64,000 bases of DNA from Streptomyces sp. NL15-2K. GTDB lineage: Bacteria > Actinomycetota > Actinomycetes > Streptomycetales > Streptomycetaceae. Location: contig NZ_CP130630.1 of assembly GCF_030551255.1 (NCBI RefSeq), positions 4,631,501 through 4,695,500 of the forward strand. Reading direction: 5' to 3'. Shown here piece by piece: positions 52,850 to 60,452 of the stretch; the stretch's first letter is position 1, and every line of letters starts with the position of its first letter. Position numbers and translations under genes: made by a program. Under the pieces are notes generated by a model. That model saw only the letters and a program-made list of their open reading frames with translations. It was not told the origin of the DNA and did not search any database.

Positions 52850-53329
52850 CTACTCAGATGGTGATTCGGAGGAGCTTACAACCCAGCTGAGCGGAGTGAC
52901 GCCGTCTTCGGGGTCGTAGACATTCCCGTAATACCACTCGGCACTGGTATTCTCCTCGGCTGCGTGATTCAGGATGCTCTCCAGCTCTCCGAAGCCGCTG
53001 GCCACCGGGACCGTCAGGACCGTCAGGTTCCGGGCCCGCCCATCCATACGTCCGCCCAGCGGGCGAATCGCCTCGGCCACGGAGTCGCCCACGGAGTGGT
53101 CACCGTAAAAGTGAACACAGATGTTCCCTCCCCTTGAGAGGACATCGAATTCACCGGATTCCGGGTTGACTCGCAGAACATCCCCTGCGGCCACTCCGAG
53201 CACCAGTCCTGGTGAAGCGACAACCCTGTACTCGTTCTCCGTGTCCAACTCGTCGACGAGCACATCTTCGAGCAGCGGCTCACCTGACTTCCTTTTGGCG
53301 GCGAACAGGGAAACTACACGCCGTGACAT
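52850..53329 (-). CDS. DUF4265-like protein, probable immunity to the orphan HNH toxin
   Basis: Protein of 159 aa from the ATG at 53329 with TAGGAGT upstream. LVLGVAAGDVLRVNPESGEF and AEWYYGNVYDPEDGVTPLSW fit the DUF4265 family as I remember it. It starts 12 bp after the stop of the displaced Hint-HNH toxin tip, so it is likely that toxin's immunity gene. It differs strongly from the two near-identical DUF4265 copies elsewhere in the window. Confidence 0.8.
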   Translation of the reverse strand: MSRRVVSLFAAKRKSGEPLLEDVLVDELDTENEYRVVASPGLVLGVAAGDVLRVNPESGEFDVLSRGGNICVHFYGDHSVGDSVAEAIRPLGGRMDGRARNLTVLTVPVASGFGELESILNHAAEENTSAEWYYGNVYDPEDGVTPLSWVVSSSESPSE

Positions 53330-53340
53330 GCCGTCGACTC

Positions 53341-54135
53341 CTAGTCTTTTCTTCGATAGGGTGCGCCGCAACTACCTCGTTCAGCACACGATCTGCCGGG
53401 TTTCACCCCGCCGCGGTTGTTTGCGCTGAGATTGCATGCCGCTCCTTCGAGACACACATTTTCGGGCGCAAGATTGCCGCCCTTGGACGTCGGTACGTTC
53501 TTGTGCCCGAGATGCAGGTTGTCCGGGTTGTCCGTCTCCATGCCGCATCTCCAACACTGGAAGGACTCGCCGTCCGGTACGGAGTCGATCAACTGCTGAC
53601 GCACCGCCGCCTGACCGACTCTGGTACCGCCGCCCGGCAAGCTGGCCGCTCGCTGAGCCGCACTCGACGTCTCACCGTCGCCCAGAACGAACAACGGCAG
53701 CTGGCAGGAGCCATCCGGACCAGGCCTCGCGTTGTGTACCAGAACAGCCGACGGCCCTGCGACGACATAGTACGTGTGCAGGTCCTCGATGCTCAGGTCG
53801 TAGGTGACGCGCTGCGCCGTGTACGACTTGACCTCGACGATCCGGGTCGGGGCACCGTCACCGTTCTGGAGCTCATGGCCCGCCTTCAGATCGCCGGCCT
53901 GGGTCCAGGCGTTGCGACTGGCCTCATAGAACTGGTGGTGCTTGGTGGTCTGGATCGTCTTGGGACCGGCCTTGGTATCGACGATCACGTCGACGTAGTT
54001 GCGGTCGGTCTTGGTGACGATCACCTGCTTGACCCGGTGGCTCTCCTTCTTCTTCTTGCCGGGCTCGGCAGTCAGGACGTAGTCCCCGGCCTTGACCTCG
54101 GAGATCGGCTTGACCATGCCGTTGGCCATCAGCAC
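53341..54135 (-). CDS. Displaced RHS toxin tip: Hint domain plus HNH nuclease
   Basis: An open frame of 264 aa without the RHS repeats. The Hint part (about 1-145: MANGMVKPISEVKAGDYVLT, TTKHHQFYEASRNAWTQAGD, TYDLSIEDLHTYYVVAG, AVLVHN) is nearly identical to that of the RHS gene at 60453. The C-terminal toxin has CWRCGMETDNPDNLHLGHKN and GGNLAPENVCLEGAACNLSA, an HNH-type zinc nuclease. Upstream to about 54345 a decayed piece of the linker and hydrophobic region continues in other frames, so it cannot be made as a full protein. It is a silent cassette that recombination could attach to an RHS core. Confidence 0.85.
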   Translation of the reverse strand: MLMANGMVKPISEVKAGDYVLTAEPGKKKKESHRVKQVIVTKTDRNYVDVIVDTKAGPKTIQTTKHHQFYEASRNAWTQAGDLKAGHELQNGDGAPTRIVEVKSYTAQRVTYDLSIEDLHTYYVVAGPSAVLVHNARPGPDGSCQLPLFVLGDGETSSAAQRAASLPGGGTRVGQAAVRQQLIDSVPDGESFQCWRCGMETDNPDNLHLGHKNVPTSKGGNLAPENVCLEGAACNLSANNRGGVKPGRSCAERGSCGAPYRRKD

Positions 54136-54543
54136 ACCGGTCAGGCCGGTGAAGCTGTGCGGGGTGGTGCTGCAGGTTTTGGCCTTCTGCCCGTATTTGC
54201 TGACCGCGCCCCGAACTCACCACCGGTGACGGCACCGACCGTCGCGGCCTTGGCCGCCCCGCTCGCGCTGCACCCCTGCTCGCGGCGACCCACCGCACCG
54301 GAAGCCGCACCGCCGAGGGCGGACGCATCCGCCTTGACCAGAAGTGCCTATCCCCCAGGTACAGAGTGTTCTCCGCCGCCCTGAGAGCCATCAGCCGCTC
54401 ACTACCTGGACCGTAGAACGCACGTCGCCTCGTCCGTCGGCTCCCACACCTGCCTCTCCGCGCCCGAACACGCAGCCAGTGGCAGATCCGAACCTGACCC
54501 TGTGTCCAGCGCGTCACTCTCATAAGACGGTGACGGCTGCCGG

Positions 54544-55365
54544 TCAGCTGACGCAGGTCGGGTCGTGGGCAGGCTCTCGCGGCTCGGTGTCGAGTTCGGC
54601 CCAGACTGTCAGGCCGTTACCCGTCTGCCGGGTTCCCCACCGAACGGAAAGCGCCTCGGTAATCAGCAGTCCGCGTCCGTGTTCCTGCTCCGGTCCCGGC
54701 GGTCGGGTCGGTGCACAGGCCAGCGGGGTGTTGATATCGCCCTCGTCGGTCACACTGATGGTGACCCTCTCGGCAATGAGGGCACAGGTGACCGTGATGG
54801 TGCGGCTGTCGCTGTGCTCCAGGGCGTTGGCGACCAGTTCGCCGGCGATCGTCTCCAGGTCGTCCGCCGTGCTGGGAGGCAGGCCCCATGATCGTGCGGT
54901 CTCGCGCACGTAGCGCCGGGCGGTACGTGCGGAGGTGAGGTCGCGGCCGGGGAAGGTCAGCGATCCGAACCCGTGGGGCTGGGCCGAGCTGTGAGCGAGG
55001 ACATCGTGGATGGCCCCCGCGGGTGACGGTACTGCGGGAGGTCCGTCACCGAAAGCGCTGGGCTTTCCGGGTCCGCTGAGTCGGGCGCCCCGGGACCTGG
55101 CAATGAGCAGCACGTCGGTGAGCGCATCAGCCAGTTGCGCTGCCAGTTGACCGAATTCACCCGCATTCGACTCTCGTGCCGGGAGCACATCTCGTGTACG
55201 GCCCACAAGCCGGTCCGCCAATCCAAGTTGCATGTCCTCGATCCGATCGGCGAGCCGGGACGCGGCACCCCCCTCACCGTCCGTGAGGAGGAGGCAGGGC
55301 TGGCCGTGGATGCCGGTCCAGGGCAGAAGCCGTACCCGGTCCGCCTCACCCTTCATGCCGTTCAC
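54544..55365 (-). CDS. ATP-binding protein, anti-sigma/histidine-kinase-like, copy 2
   Basis: Protein of 273 aa from the GTG at 55365, whose GTGA overlaps the stop of the small upstream gene. The first about 45 residues (VRLLPWTGIHGQPCLLLTDG and on) differ clearly from copy 1, whereas everything after is identical except for the last few residues. GHKL motifs are as in copy 1. The mosaic points to gene conversion. The region 54346-54543 downstream contains a repeat of 51477-51610 and no gene. Confidence 0.88.
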   Translation of the reverse strand: MNGMKGEADRVRLLPWTGIHGQPCLLLTDGEGGAASRLADRIEDMQLGLADRLVGRTRDVLPARESNAGEFGQLAAQLADALTDVLLIARSRGARLSGPGKPSAFGDGPPAVPSPAGAIHDVLAHSSAQPHGFGSLTFPGRDLTSARTARRYVRETARSWGLPPSTADDLETIAGELVANALEHSDSRTITVTCALIAERVTISVTDEGDINTPLACAPTRPPGPEQEHGRGLLITEALSVRWGTRQTGNGLTVWAELDTEPREPAHDPTCVS

Positions 55366-55586
55366 GAGGCCGCTCCCGTGCAGGCGTGGACGTCGTGGAC
55401 GCCGAGATCGACGCCGTACGTCGCGCACCAGAGGATGTCCGGGCGCAGGCGCTGGAGGCATGCCTTCTCCGCACGCTCGTATGCAGTGAGGTAGGGGCGG
55501 ACCAGAGGTGTTGAGGCGCCGTCGATGGGCCCGCACCGGGGACGGACAGCAAGGACAGGGCGGCACAGCTCCGGACCGACAGTCAC
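55362..55586 (-). CDS. Small conserved protein upstream of ATPase copy 2
   Basis: About 74 aa if the GTG at 55586 is used. The last 48 residues (LVRPYLTAYERAEKACLQRL, DILWCATYGVDLGVHDVHA) match the gene at 52458. No ribosome site is convincing, so the start is open. Coupled to ATPase copy 2. The gap 55587-55971 to the divergent XRE gene holds promoters I cannot assign. Confidence 0.55.
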   Translation of the reverse strand: MTVGPELCRPVLAVRPRCGPIDGASTPLVRPYLTAYERAEKACLQRLRPDILWCATYGVDLGVHDVHACTGAAS

Positions 55587-55971
55587 ACGCTGAGAAGTCT
55601 GCCGCTGGCGGAGCGGCAGGGGAAAACGTTCAGCGCGGTATCGGCCGGTCGGCACGGAGAACAGTTGCTTCCAGCCCGTGAGTTGATTGATCGGTCGTCG
55701 CATTCGGGCTCCCTTGGCGAGACAGCTTGCCGGTACAGATGGGCGCGCTCGCGAACCGGCCAACACAGTTGGTAGCCAGCCCAGCACGCGCCGCGCTCAT
55801 TGAGTACGATGCCATTGAATTTCAATGGTCGATACTCGATTGGCTCAAGTCTCCCCCGAGTGGGTGAACTTCATGGCACGGGCCACGAGCACTGCAGCGC
55901 TGCATACGCTCTGCATGCCGCTCCGCAGGCAACAGACCAGTGACGACAACGGCCGAGTGGGAGACAAGACG

Positions 55972-56850
55972 GTGACCGAACGAGGATCAGCGGGACCTGC
56001 CGGCCGCATGCGGATCGCCCGCGGGCTCAAGGCACTCCGCGCCCGGGCCGGCCTCACGCAGGCCGAAGTGGCCAAGCGCGCAGGGGTTTCCGTCGGAACC
56101 GTAAACCGGTACGAGACATGGCAGGACCGCGCCAAACTCAAGATCCCCACCGTGAGGGCGATCGCCGACATCTGCGGCGCGACGCCCGAGGAACTGGACA
56201 CGCTGATCCAGCTCGTTCGCAATCAGGAGAACGGCTGGTGGATGGACCACCCCGCCGTGCCCGAAGTCATGGACCCGCTGATGTCCTTCGAGGATGTCGC
56301 CGAATACGAGCACGTCTTCGCGAACGCTCTTGTACCAGGCCTGCTTCAGACCCCGCGTTACGCGCTCGCCCTGCACGAGGCACAAGACGTCCGCACCGAA
56401 GCCGATGTCATCGCAAGCAAAGTGGACGCTCGCATCAAACGCCAGGCGATTCTGGACCGCTCCCCTGCACTGCACCTGTGGGTCGTGCTCGACGACGCGG
56501 TCCTCAGGAGGCGTGTCGGGGGCTCCGACGTGATGGCCGAACAGATCGACCATGTGCACACCATGGCGCAGCGCCCCAACGTTGACATCCAGGTCCTCCA
56601 GTTCGCTGCCGGCGCGCACGCTGCCGGCTCGGGCGGCCACTTCCTGATCCTCGGCCGCGACGACGAAGGCGACCCACTCGGCAGCATGAACGTGGTCTAT
56701 CTGGAACTCCACAAGCGGGGGCTCTACCTCGATGCCCCCGCCGATGTGCAGAGCTACAAGCTCATGTTTGACTACCTGCGATCGCAGGCGGCCGACACGT
56801 CGGTCAGCCTCGAAATGCTGGTCGCAGCCCGACAGGAGCTCACCCGATGA
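55972..56850 (+). CDS. XRE-family regulator with DUF5753 (Scr1/WhiJ type)
   Basis: Protein of 292 aa. The N-terminal HTH (about 12-75) reads RGLKALRARAGLTQAEVAKR then AGVSVGTVNRYE; the C-terminal DUF5753 domain (about 105-285) contains YEHVFANALVPGLLQTPRYA and VQSYKLMFDYLRSQAADT. The GTG at 55972 is chosen because GGGAG lies 8 nt upstream; the frame is open to 55825. Coupled by an ATGA overlap to the DUF397 gene. Such pairs act as regulator/antagonist modules in Streptomyces development. Confidence 0.93.
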   Translation: MTERGSAGPAGRMRIARGLKALRARAGLTQAEVAKRAGVSVGTVNRYETWQDRAKLKIPTVRAIADICGATPEELDTLIQLVRNQENGWWMDHPAVPEVMDPLMSFEDVAEYEHVFANALVPGLLQTPRYALALHEAQDVRTEADVIASKVDARIKRQAILDRSPALHLWVVLDDAVLRRRVGGSDVMAEQIDHVHTMAQRPNVDIQVLQFAAGAHAAGSGGHFLILGRDDEGDPLGSMNVVYLELHKRGLYLDAPADVQSYKLMFDYLRSQAADTSVSLEMLVAARQELTR

Positions 56851-57080
56851 ACGAGACACCAGTCAAGACACCAGCCATAGCCCGGCGCACGTCAGCGGAG
56901 TGGTTCAAGAGCAGCTACAGCGCAGCAGACAACGAGTGCGTGGAGGTAGCCCATGCCCTGCCTTTGGTGGGGATACGCGACTCCAAACTCTCCGGCCAAA
57001 GCGGAGTCATCGTGAGCGCCGACGCGTTTGTCGGGTTCATCGAAGGTCTGAAGAGCAGCTCGGAAATCCGGGGCAACTGA
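56847..57080 (+). CDS. DUF397 domain-containing protein
   Basis: Protein of 77 aa with the diagnostic WFKSSYSAADNECVEVAHAL and VGIRDSKL segments. It is translationally coupled to the XRE/DUF5753 gene and probably binds or antagonises that regulator, as proposed for whiJ-associated DUF397 proteins. Confidence 0.93.
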   Translation: MNETPVKTPAIARRTSAEWFKSSYSAADNECVEVAHALPLVGIRDSKLSGQSGVIVSADAFVGFIEGLKSSSEIRGN

Positions 57081-57238
57081 GCCCTTCGGACACGAGCAGT
57101 TTGCGATGGCACAGACGCAGGAAGCCGAAGACAACACCCAGCCAGAGGCCTGGCGAGCAAGCAGAAGCTGCTGGCCGTACTGTGTTTTGTTCGGGTGATC
57201 CGGTGCGTGGGGCACCTCTGAAGGTTATGTCCCGTCGG

Positions 57239-57479
57239 GTGGTGTAGCGACCTGGACTGGCGAACTCCGGATGGCCAGCACGAGGCCGACGACCGGGATC
57301 AAGGGGGAATTGGCAGATCTGTTCCACCCCCGCGAAGGAAAACCCCAAGTCATGTAGCCGTGCCGGTGGAACAGATCTGCCAATCACTGGGTGAGCGTCC
57401 GGACCCCAGCGCAGATCGCGTCGTGATCCGGGGCGGCGGCTGGCCGCCCCGACCCCGGTAGTCCGGATGGCTACACCAC
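57239..57479. repeat. Nested inverted repeats, non-coding
   Basis: The outer arms GTGGTGTAGC (57239-57248) and GCTACACCAC (57470-57479) enclose perfect 20-bp arms ATTGGCAGATCTGTTCCACC (57309-57328) and its complement (57365-57384) with a 36-nt loop. A further GGGGCGG/CCGCCCC hairpin lies near 57430-57450. The 533-bp gap 57081-57613 has no gene I can support. Confidence 0.75.
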
Positions 57480-57548
57480 GTGGAGGGGCGCGGCCCAGTA
57501 GTGTCCCGCTGCGCAGTACGCGACGAGCTTTCGGCCGCCCTACAGCAA

Positions 57549-57574
57549 AGAGCCCCGACAGGGGTCGGGGCTCT
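57549..57574 (-). terminator. Terminator downstream of the SUFU gene
   Basis: A perfect 11-bp stem (AGAGCCCCGAC and complement) with 4-nt loop lies 40 bp past the minus-strand stop at 57614, followed on that strand by TTGCTG. Confidence 0.8.
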
Positions 57575-57613
57575 TCACATTACGCCGCCAATCGGCTCCT
57601 ACTGATCAACCGG

Positions 57614-58199
57614 TCACGAGATATCTGCCGTACCCAGCACGGATCCGCGACGCGGGTCCAGCAAGTTGACATCTCTCGTCTCGAACCTGTCCTCCAGGGG
57701 TTCCTGCCCCCGTCGACGGACATAGGCCGCTTCATTGGCGTAAACAGGAACAAGCCACAGAATCGAGATCTCTTGGCCTGCATCCTGGAAACTGCCGAAT
57801 TCCGGGGGGGTACGCGTAAAACTGAGAGACAAGCACGTGGTCCGCTTCGCTCCCTTGCATCCACGGCCACCCGATACTCAGCAGAGTACCCACGTTTGCG
57901 TTACGCCCCGCAGCCTGCCAGTCCGCGACCATGGTCACCGTTTCGACATGGCGGGGGAAAGCGATTGGGGACAGCAACGCAAACTCGTGGCATCCCTCAC
58001 CGACTACTGAGGCTCCCATCGAAACGTACACCCAGGGCTCGGACGCGTCAGTAGGCTGAATGCAACGGACGCGAAACCCAGGAATCATCTTCTCGATGGC
58101 TCCCGCCTCCCAGCGTGCGTCCGAGTGGATGCCACTCGGCCACATGCTCCGGAGGTGTCCGTCGAGCGCCGCCTGACGGCCATCGATCACGGAATCCAT
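57614..58199 (-). pseudogene. Suppressor-of-fused (SUFU) domain immunity gene, frameshifted
   Basis: The first frame (ATG 58199) gives ALLSPIAFPRHVETVTMVAD then GTLLSIGWPWMQGSEADHVL, typical of bacterial SUFU proteins. At a run of seven G (57804-57810, C on the coding strand) the frame shifts; the next frame restores ISILWLVPVYANEAAYVRRR and the conserved end VNLLDPRRGSVLG. Removing one base from the run joins both parts into about 195 aa. It may be a true mutation, a slippage switch or a sequencing error. SUFU proteins are known polymorphic-toxin immunities. Confidence 0.85.
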
Positions 58200-58229
58200 A
58201 GTCGCCTTTCCCAATCCGAAGGGTCACAA

Positions 58230-58263
58230 GGCGACCCCGCCCGTGGGTATGGGCGGGGTCGCC
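58230..58263 (-). terminator. Terminator of the 58294-58722 gene
   Basis: A perfect 13-bp stem (GGCGACCCCGCCC and complement), 8-nt loop, lies 30 bp past the stop and just before the SUFU start. Confidence 0.8.
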
Positions 58264-58293
58264 TGGCCAAGCGACTCTCACACCGATTCGGAC

Positions 58294-58722
58294 TTATTCT
58301 GTCCGACCTGTGAGGACTACCACAAGCTGCTCCGACTCATCCGGATCATCACCGTAGATCTCAATCCGATTGATCCTCTCCTCTACGGGCAACTGGAGAT
58401 TCACAGCACCGTTCGGATCGTAGACGGACAGCGTGGGCCGCGACAGCTCGATCGTTCCGGAATAAAGCAGATCGAGTCTCTCCGGAACATGCGGGCCGAC
58501 AACACAGGTCACGGCGACTGGTCCGCTCACCGCTTGCTGCACCGACACATAGATCGAGTCCGGCCCCGCGTGAATCGGTTCGACGCTCGGATCCCAATCA
58601 CTGTGGGCGTCAACACTGTCCGGTGAAGAGATCACGAGAAGGCCGTGAGCGAACCTCGCGATCGCAGCACCGTAGAGGCTATTCCATCCCGACGTCGGAT
58701 TTATAAACTGGAAAGCCATCAT
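58294..58722 (-). CDS. Hypothetical protein, probable immunity to the displaced toxin tip
   Basis: Acidic beta-rich protein of 142 aa (DSIYVSVQQAVSGPVAVTCV; PTLSVYDPNGAVNLQLPVEE) with no known motif. GGGAG is placed 6 nt before ATG 58722. Its start overlaps by 44 bp the end of a displaced toxin tip on the same strand, so immunity is inferred from position. Confidence 0.7.
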   Translation of the reverse strand: MMAFQFINPTSGWNSLYGAAIARFAHGLLVISSPDSVDAHSDWDPSVEPIHAGPDSIYVSVQQAVSGPVAVTCVVGPHVPERLDLLYSGTIELSRPTLSVYDPNGAVNLQLPVEERINRIEIYGDDPDESEQLVVVLTGRTE

Positions 58723-59085
58723 ACCGCTCCCTCAAAATTCCGTTCACTATCCCACCTTGTTTCCTTGAGCAGGCTTTGCAGTGAGGATAGAGCGTCCATG
58801 GCCCCTTCGGACTCAGCTGGCCGCCGGTCCAGTGCCCGTCTTTATTGCCGGACTTCTTTGCTCCGTATGCCGCACACCCATTCTTGTTGCCGAAGGTCAC
58901 CAAGAGTGTCGGCTCCCGCGCGGCCGCCCTGGCGATGGTGTTCAAGCTCGTCGAGTCCGCCCAGGGTCGGGTCCACACCCGTCATCGGGTTCTGGTTGGC
59001 GTAGGCGTACTGGGTGGCGTTCGCCGACGCCGGCGACGGGTCGTTGCTCACCTTGTTCTGGCTGCTGAACCAGGTCGGCCCCGAC
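58679..59085 (-). pseudogene. Displaced RHS core end with toxin tail, frameshifted
   Basis: The first part reads NDPSPASANATQYAYANQNP then MTGVDPTLGGLDELEHH, matching the end of the RHS core of the gene at 60453. After a frame change near 58970 a different C-terminus appears: GNKNGCAAYGAKKSGNKDGH, QLSPKGPWTLYPHCKACSRK, ending at 58679. The Cys-x-x-Cys and His residues suggest a small zinc nuclease toxin. Without promoter, start or intact frame it is a silent tip or remnant. Confidence 0.7.
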
Positions 59086-59310
59086 GGTAAGCAGGTCGGC
59101 CGGACGCGGCAGCAGACGTCATTGCCCGCCCGGACCCGGAACGCCTCGCGGAGCCACTCGGCTGGCCTCCCCGCACTTGTCCCCGCTGCCGCACCGGACA
59201 CGGCCCGCGCGCCCGGTAGCGGCGCCACGAGACGCTCCTTCGGATCCGAATTTTCAAGAGAGCCGCGAAACGCGACAGGAATCGACGGATTCTCCTACCT
59301 GCGCGTTTTG

Positions 59311-59808
59311 CTACATTCCTGCAATTCGGAAAGGCTTCATGTCGCTCCATTCCCAGAACAGCTTTCCCGCTGCGCGCTGTTCGCTCATCAGCGCCACCAG
59401 AGGACTCGGATCCCTGTCTCCCGGAATGTTGACGGCCACATGGCGGTCACCGCTCCACTCCCGGACGAAGCCCTCGCGCTGAGCCAGTGAGTTCACTCGA
59501 TCTGCGAGGGCGGTCACCTCCACGTCAGTAAGACCCGGCACAGTCAAGGCACGCAATGTCCGGTGACCGCCGGAAGAGACAACCTCCGTCAGCATGTCGT
59601 CCTCGTCGATCCGTACGACGTCGAACAATGAAAGTCCGTAGATGCGGAACGGAATGCATTGCATCACGAAAAGACCATCATCGCGATGGCCGAGCCAGAT
59701 CTGCTCCAACTGATCCGGGAAGCCGAAAGGCGCGAGGTCCACCATGGCGATACGCTGCCGATCGGACAGGATCGCAGGGATATCGTGAATGATATAGGTC
59801 CTGGTCAT
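59311..59808 (-). CDS. DUF4265 protein, copy 2 (immunity type)
   Basis: Protein of 165 aa from ATG 59808 with AGGAG upstream. It is nearly identical to the protein at 49374 (start MTRTYIIHDIPAILSDRQRI versus VSKTYIVHDDPAILSDRQRI). The homology extends into both flanks, showing that a DNA block of about 550 bp was duplicated. It lies between the SUKH gene and a displaced toxin tip; probably an orphan immunity gene. Confidence 0.85.
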   Translation of the reverse strand: MTRTYIIHDIPAILSDRQRIAMVDLAPFGFPDQLEQIWLGHRDDGLFVMQCIPFRIYGLSLFDVVRIDEDDMLTEVVSSGGHRTLRALTVPGLTDVEVTALADRVNSLAQREGFVREWSGDRHVAVNIPGDRDPSPLVALMSEQRAAGKLFWEWSDMKPFRIAGM

Positions 59809-59929
59809 AAAATCACTCCTGAGACTCTCAGTCAGCATAAGCGGGCCCCAGCGTCCCGCGCTCTTCGGCTTGTACGGGCGTGTGCATGAAAATGCCATGC
59901 TGTGCGCCCGTGCTGCCGTCAAACACCTC

Positions 59930-59963
59930 AGAGGCCCCCGTCGAGAATCCGACGGGGGCCTCT
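59930..59963 (-). terminator. Hairpin terminator after the SUKH gene
   Basis: A perfect 13-bp stem (AGAGGCCCCCGTC and complement) encloses GAGAATCC, 16 bp past the stop. Twin of the hairpin at 51412. Confidence 0.75.
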
Positions 59964-59978
59964 GGCGGCGCGCGGAAC

Positions 59979-60437
59979 TTATCTCCCTACACGAAGCCCC
60001 TCATGCGTCAGGAAATCGAGGAAACTGGCAGCCTCAAATTGAACTTGCCCATCCTCGTGATCCCAGAAATTAATCTGATCACCACAGCGACCATCAATTA
60101 CTGAGAACCCCCACCAGTCTCCTGTGCCAACCGGGGCGACGGCGACAAAGTTGGCAGCATCGAATTCCCGAAGATTTACCTTCAGCAAATCGTCTTCCTG
60201 ATCGCCAGAACCAACAACCGGTAGCAGGTCGAGGAAGAGGAACATTCCGCCGCCATGCCGCTTCATGAACTCCTTGTACTCACCGGGAAGCTGCGCATGG
60301 AGAGCAACTTCAGCTCGCAGGAGCTCATCTTCGGAGGCCGTGCGGCACTCAAAGACCTCAAAGCCTTCTGGACCGCTCAGGCCAGCACGTTTTGCACGCG
60401 CCGCAGCCAAGTGGGCCTCAAACTCTTCGAACTCCAC
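59979..60437 (-). CDS. SMI1/KNR4 (SUKH) family immunity protein
   Basis: Acidic protein of 152 aa. The SUKH pattern is visible: ASEDELLRAEVALHAQLPGE then YKEFMKRHGGGMFLFLDLLP, and the middle VAVAPVGTGDWWGFSVIDGR with DQINFWDHEDG. SUKH proteins neutralise diverse nuclease toxins. The gene begins 15 bp after the RHS toxin stop at 60453 and is clearly its immunity gene. Confidence 0.92.
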   Translation of the reverse strand: MEFEEFEAHLAAARAKRAGLSGPEGFEVFECRTASEDELLRAEVALHAQLPGEYKEFMKRHGGGMFLFLDLLPVVGSGDQEDDLLKVNLREFDAANFVAVAPVGTGDWWGFSVIDGRCGDQINFWDHEDGQVQFEAASFLDFLTHEGLRVGR

Positions 60438-60452
60438 GATCCCACCTAACGA

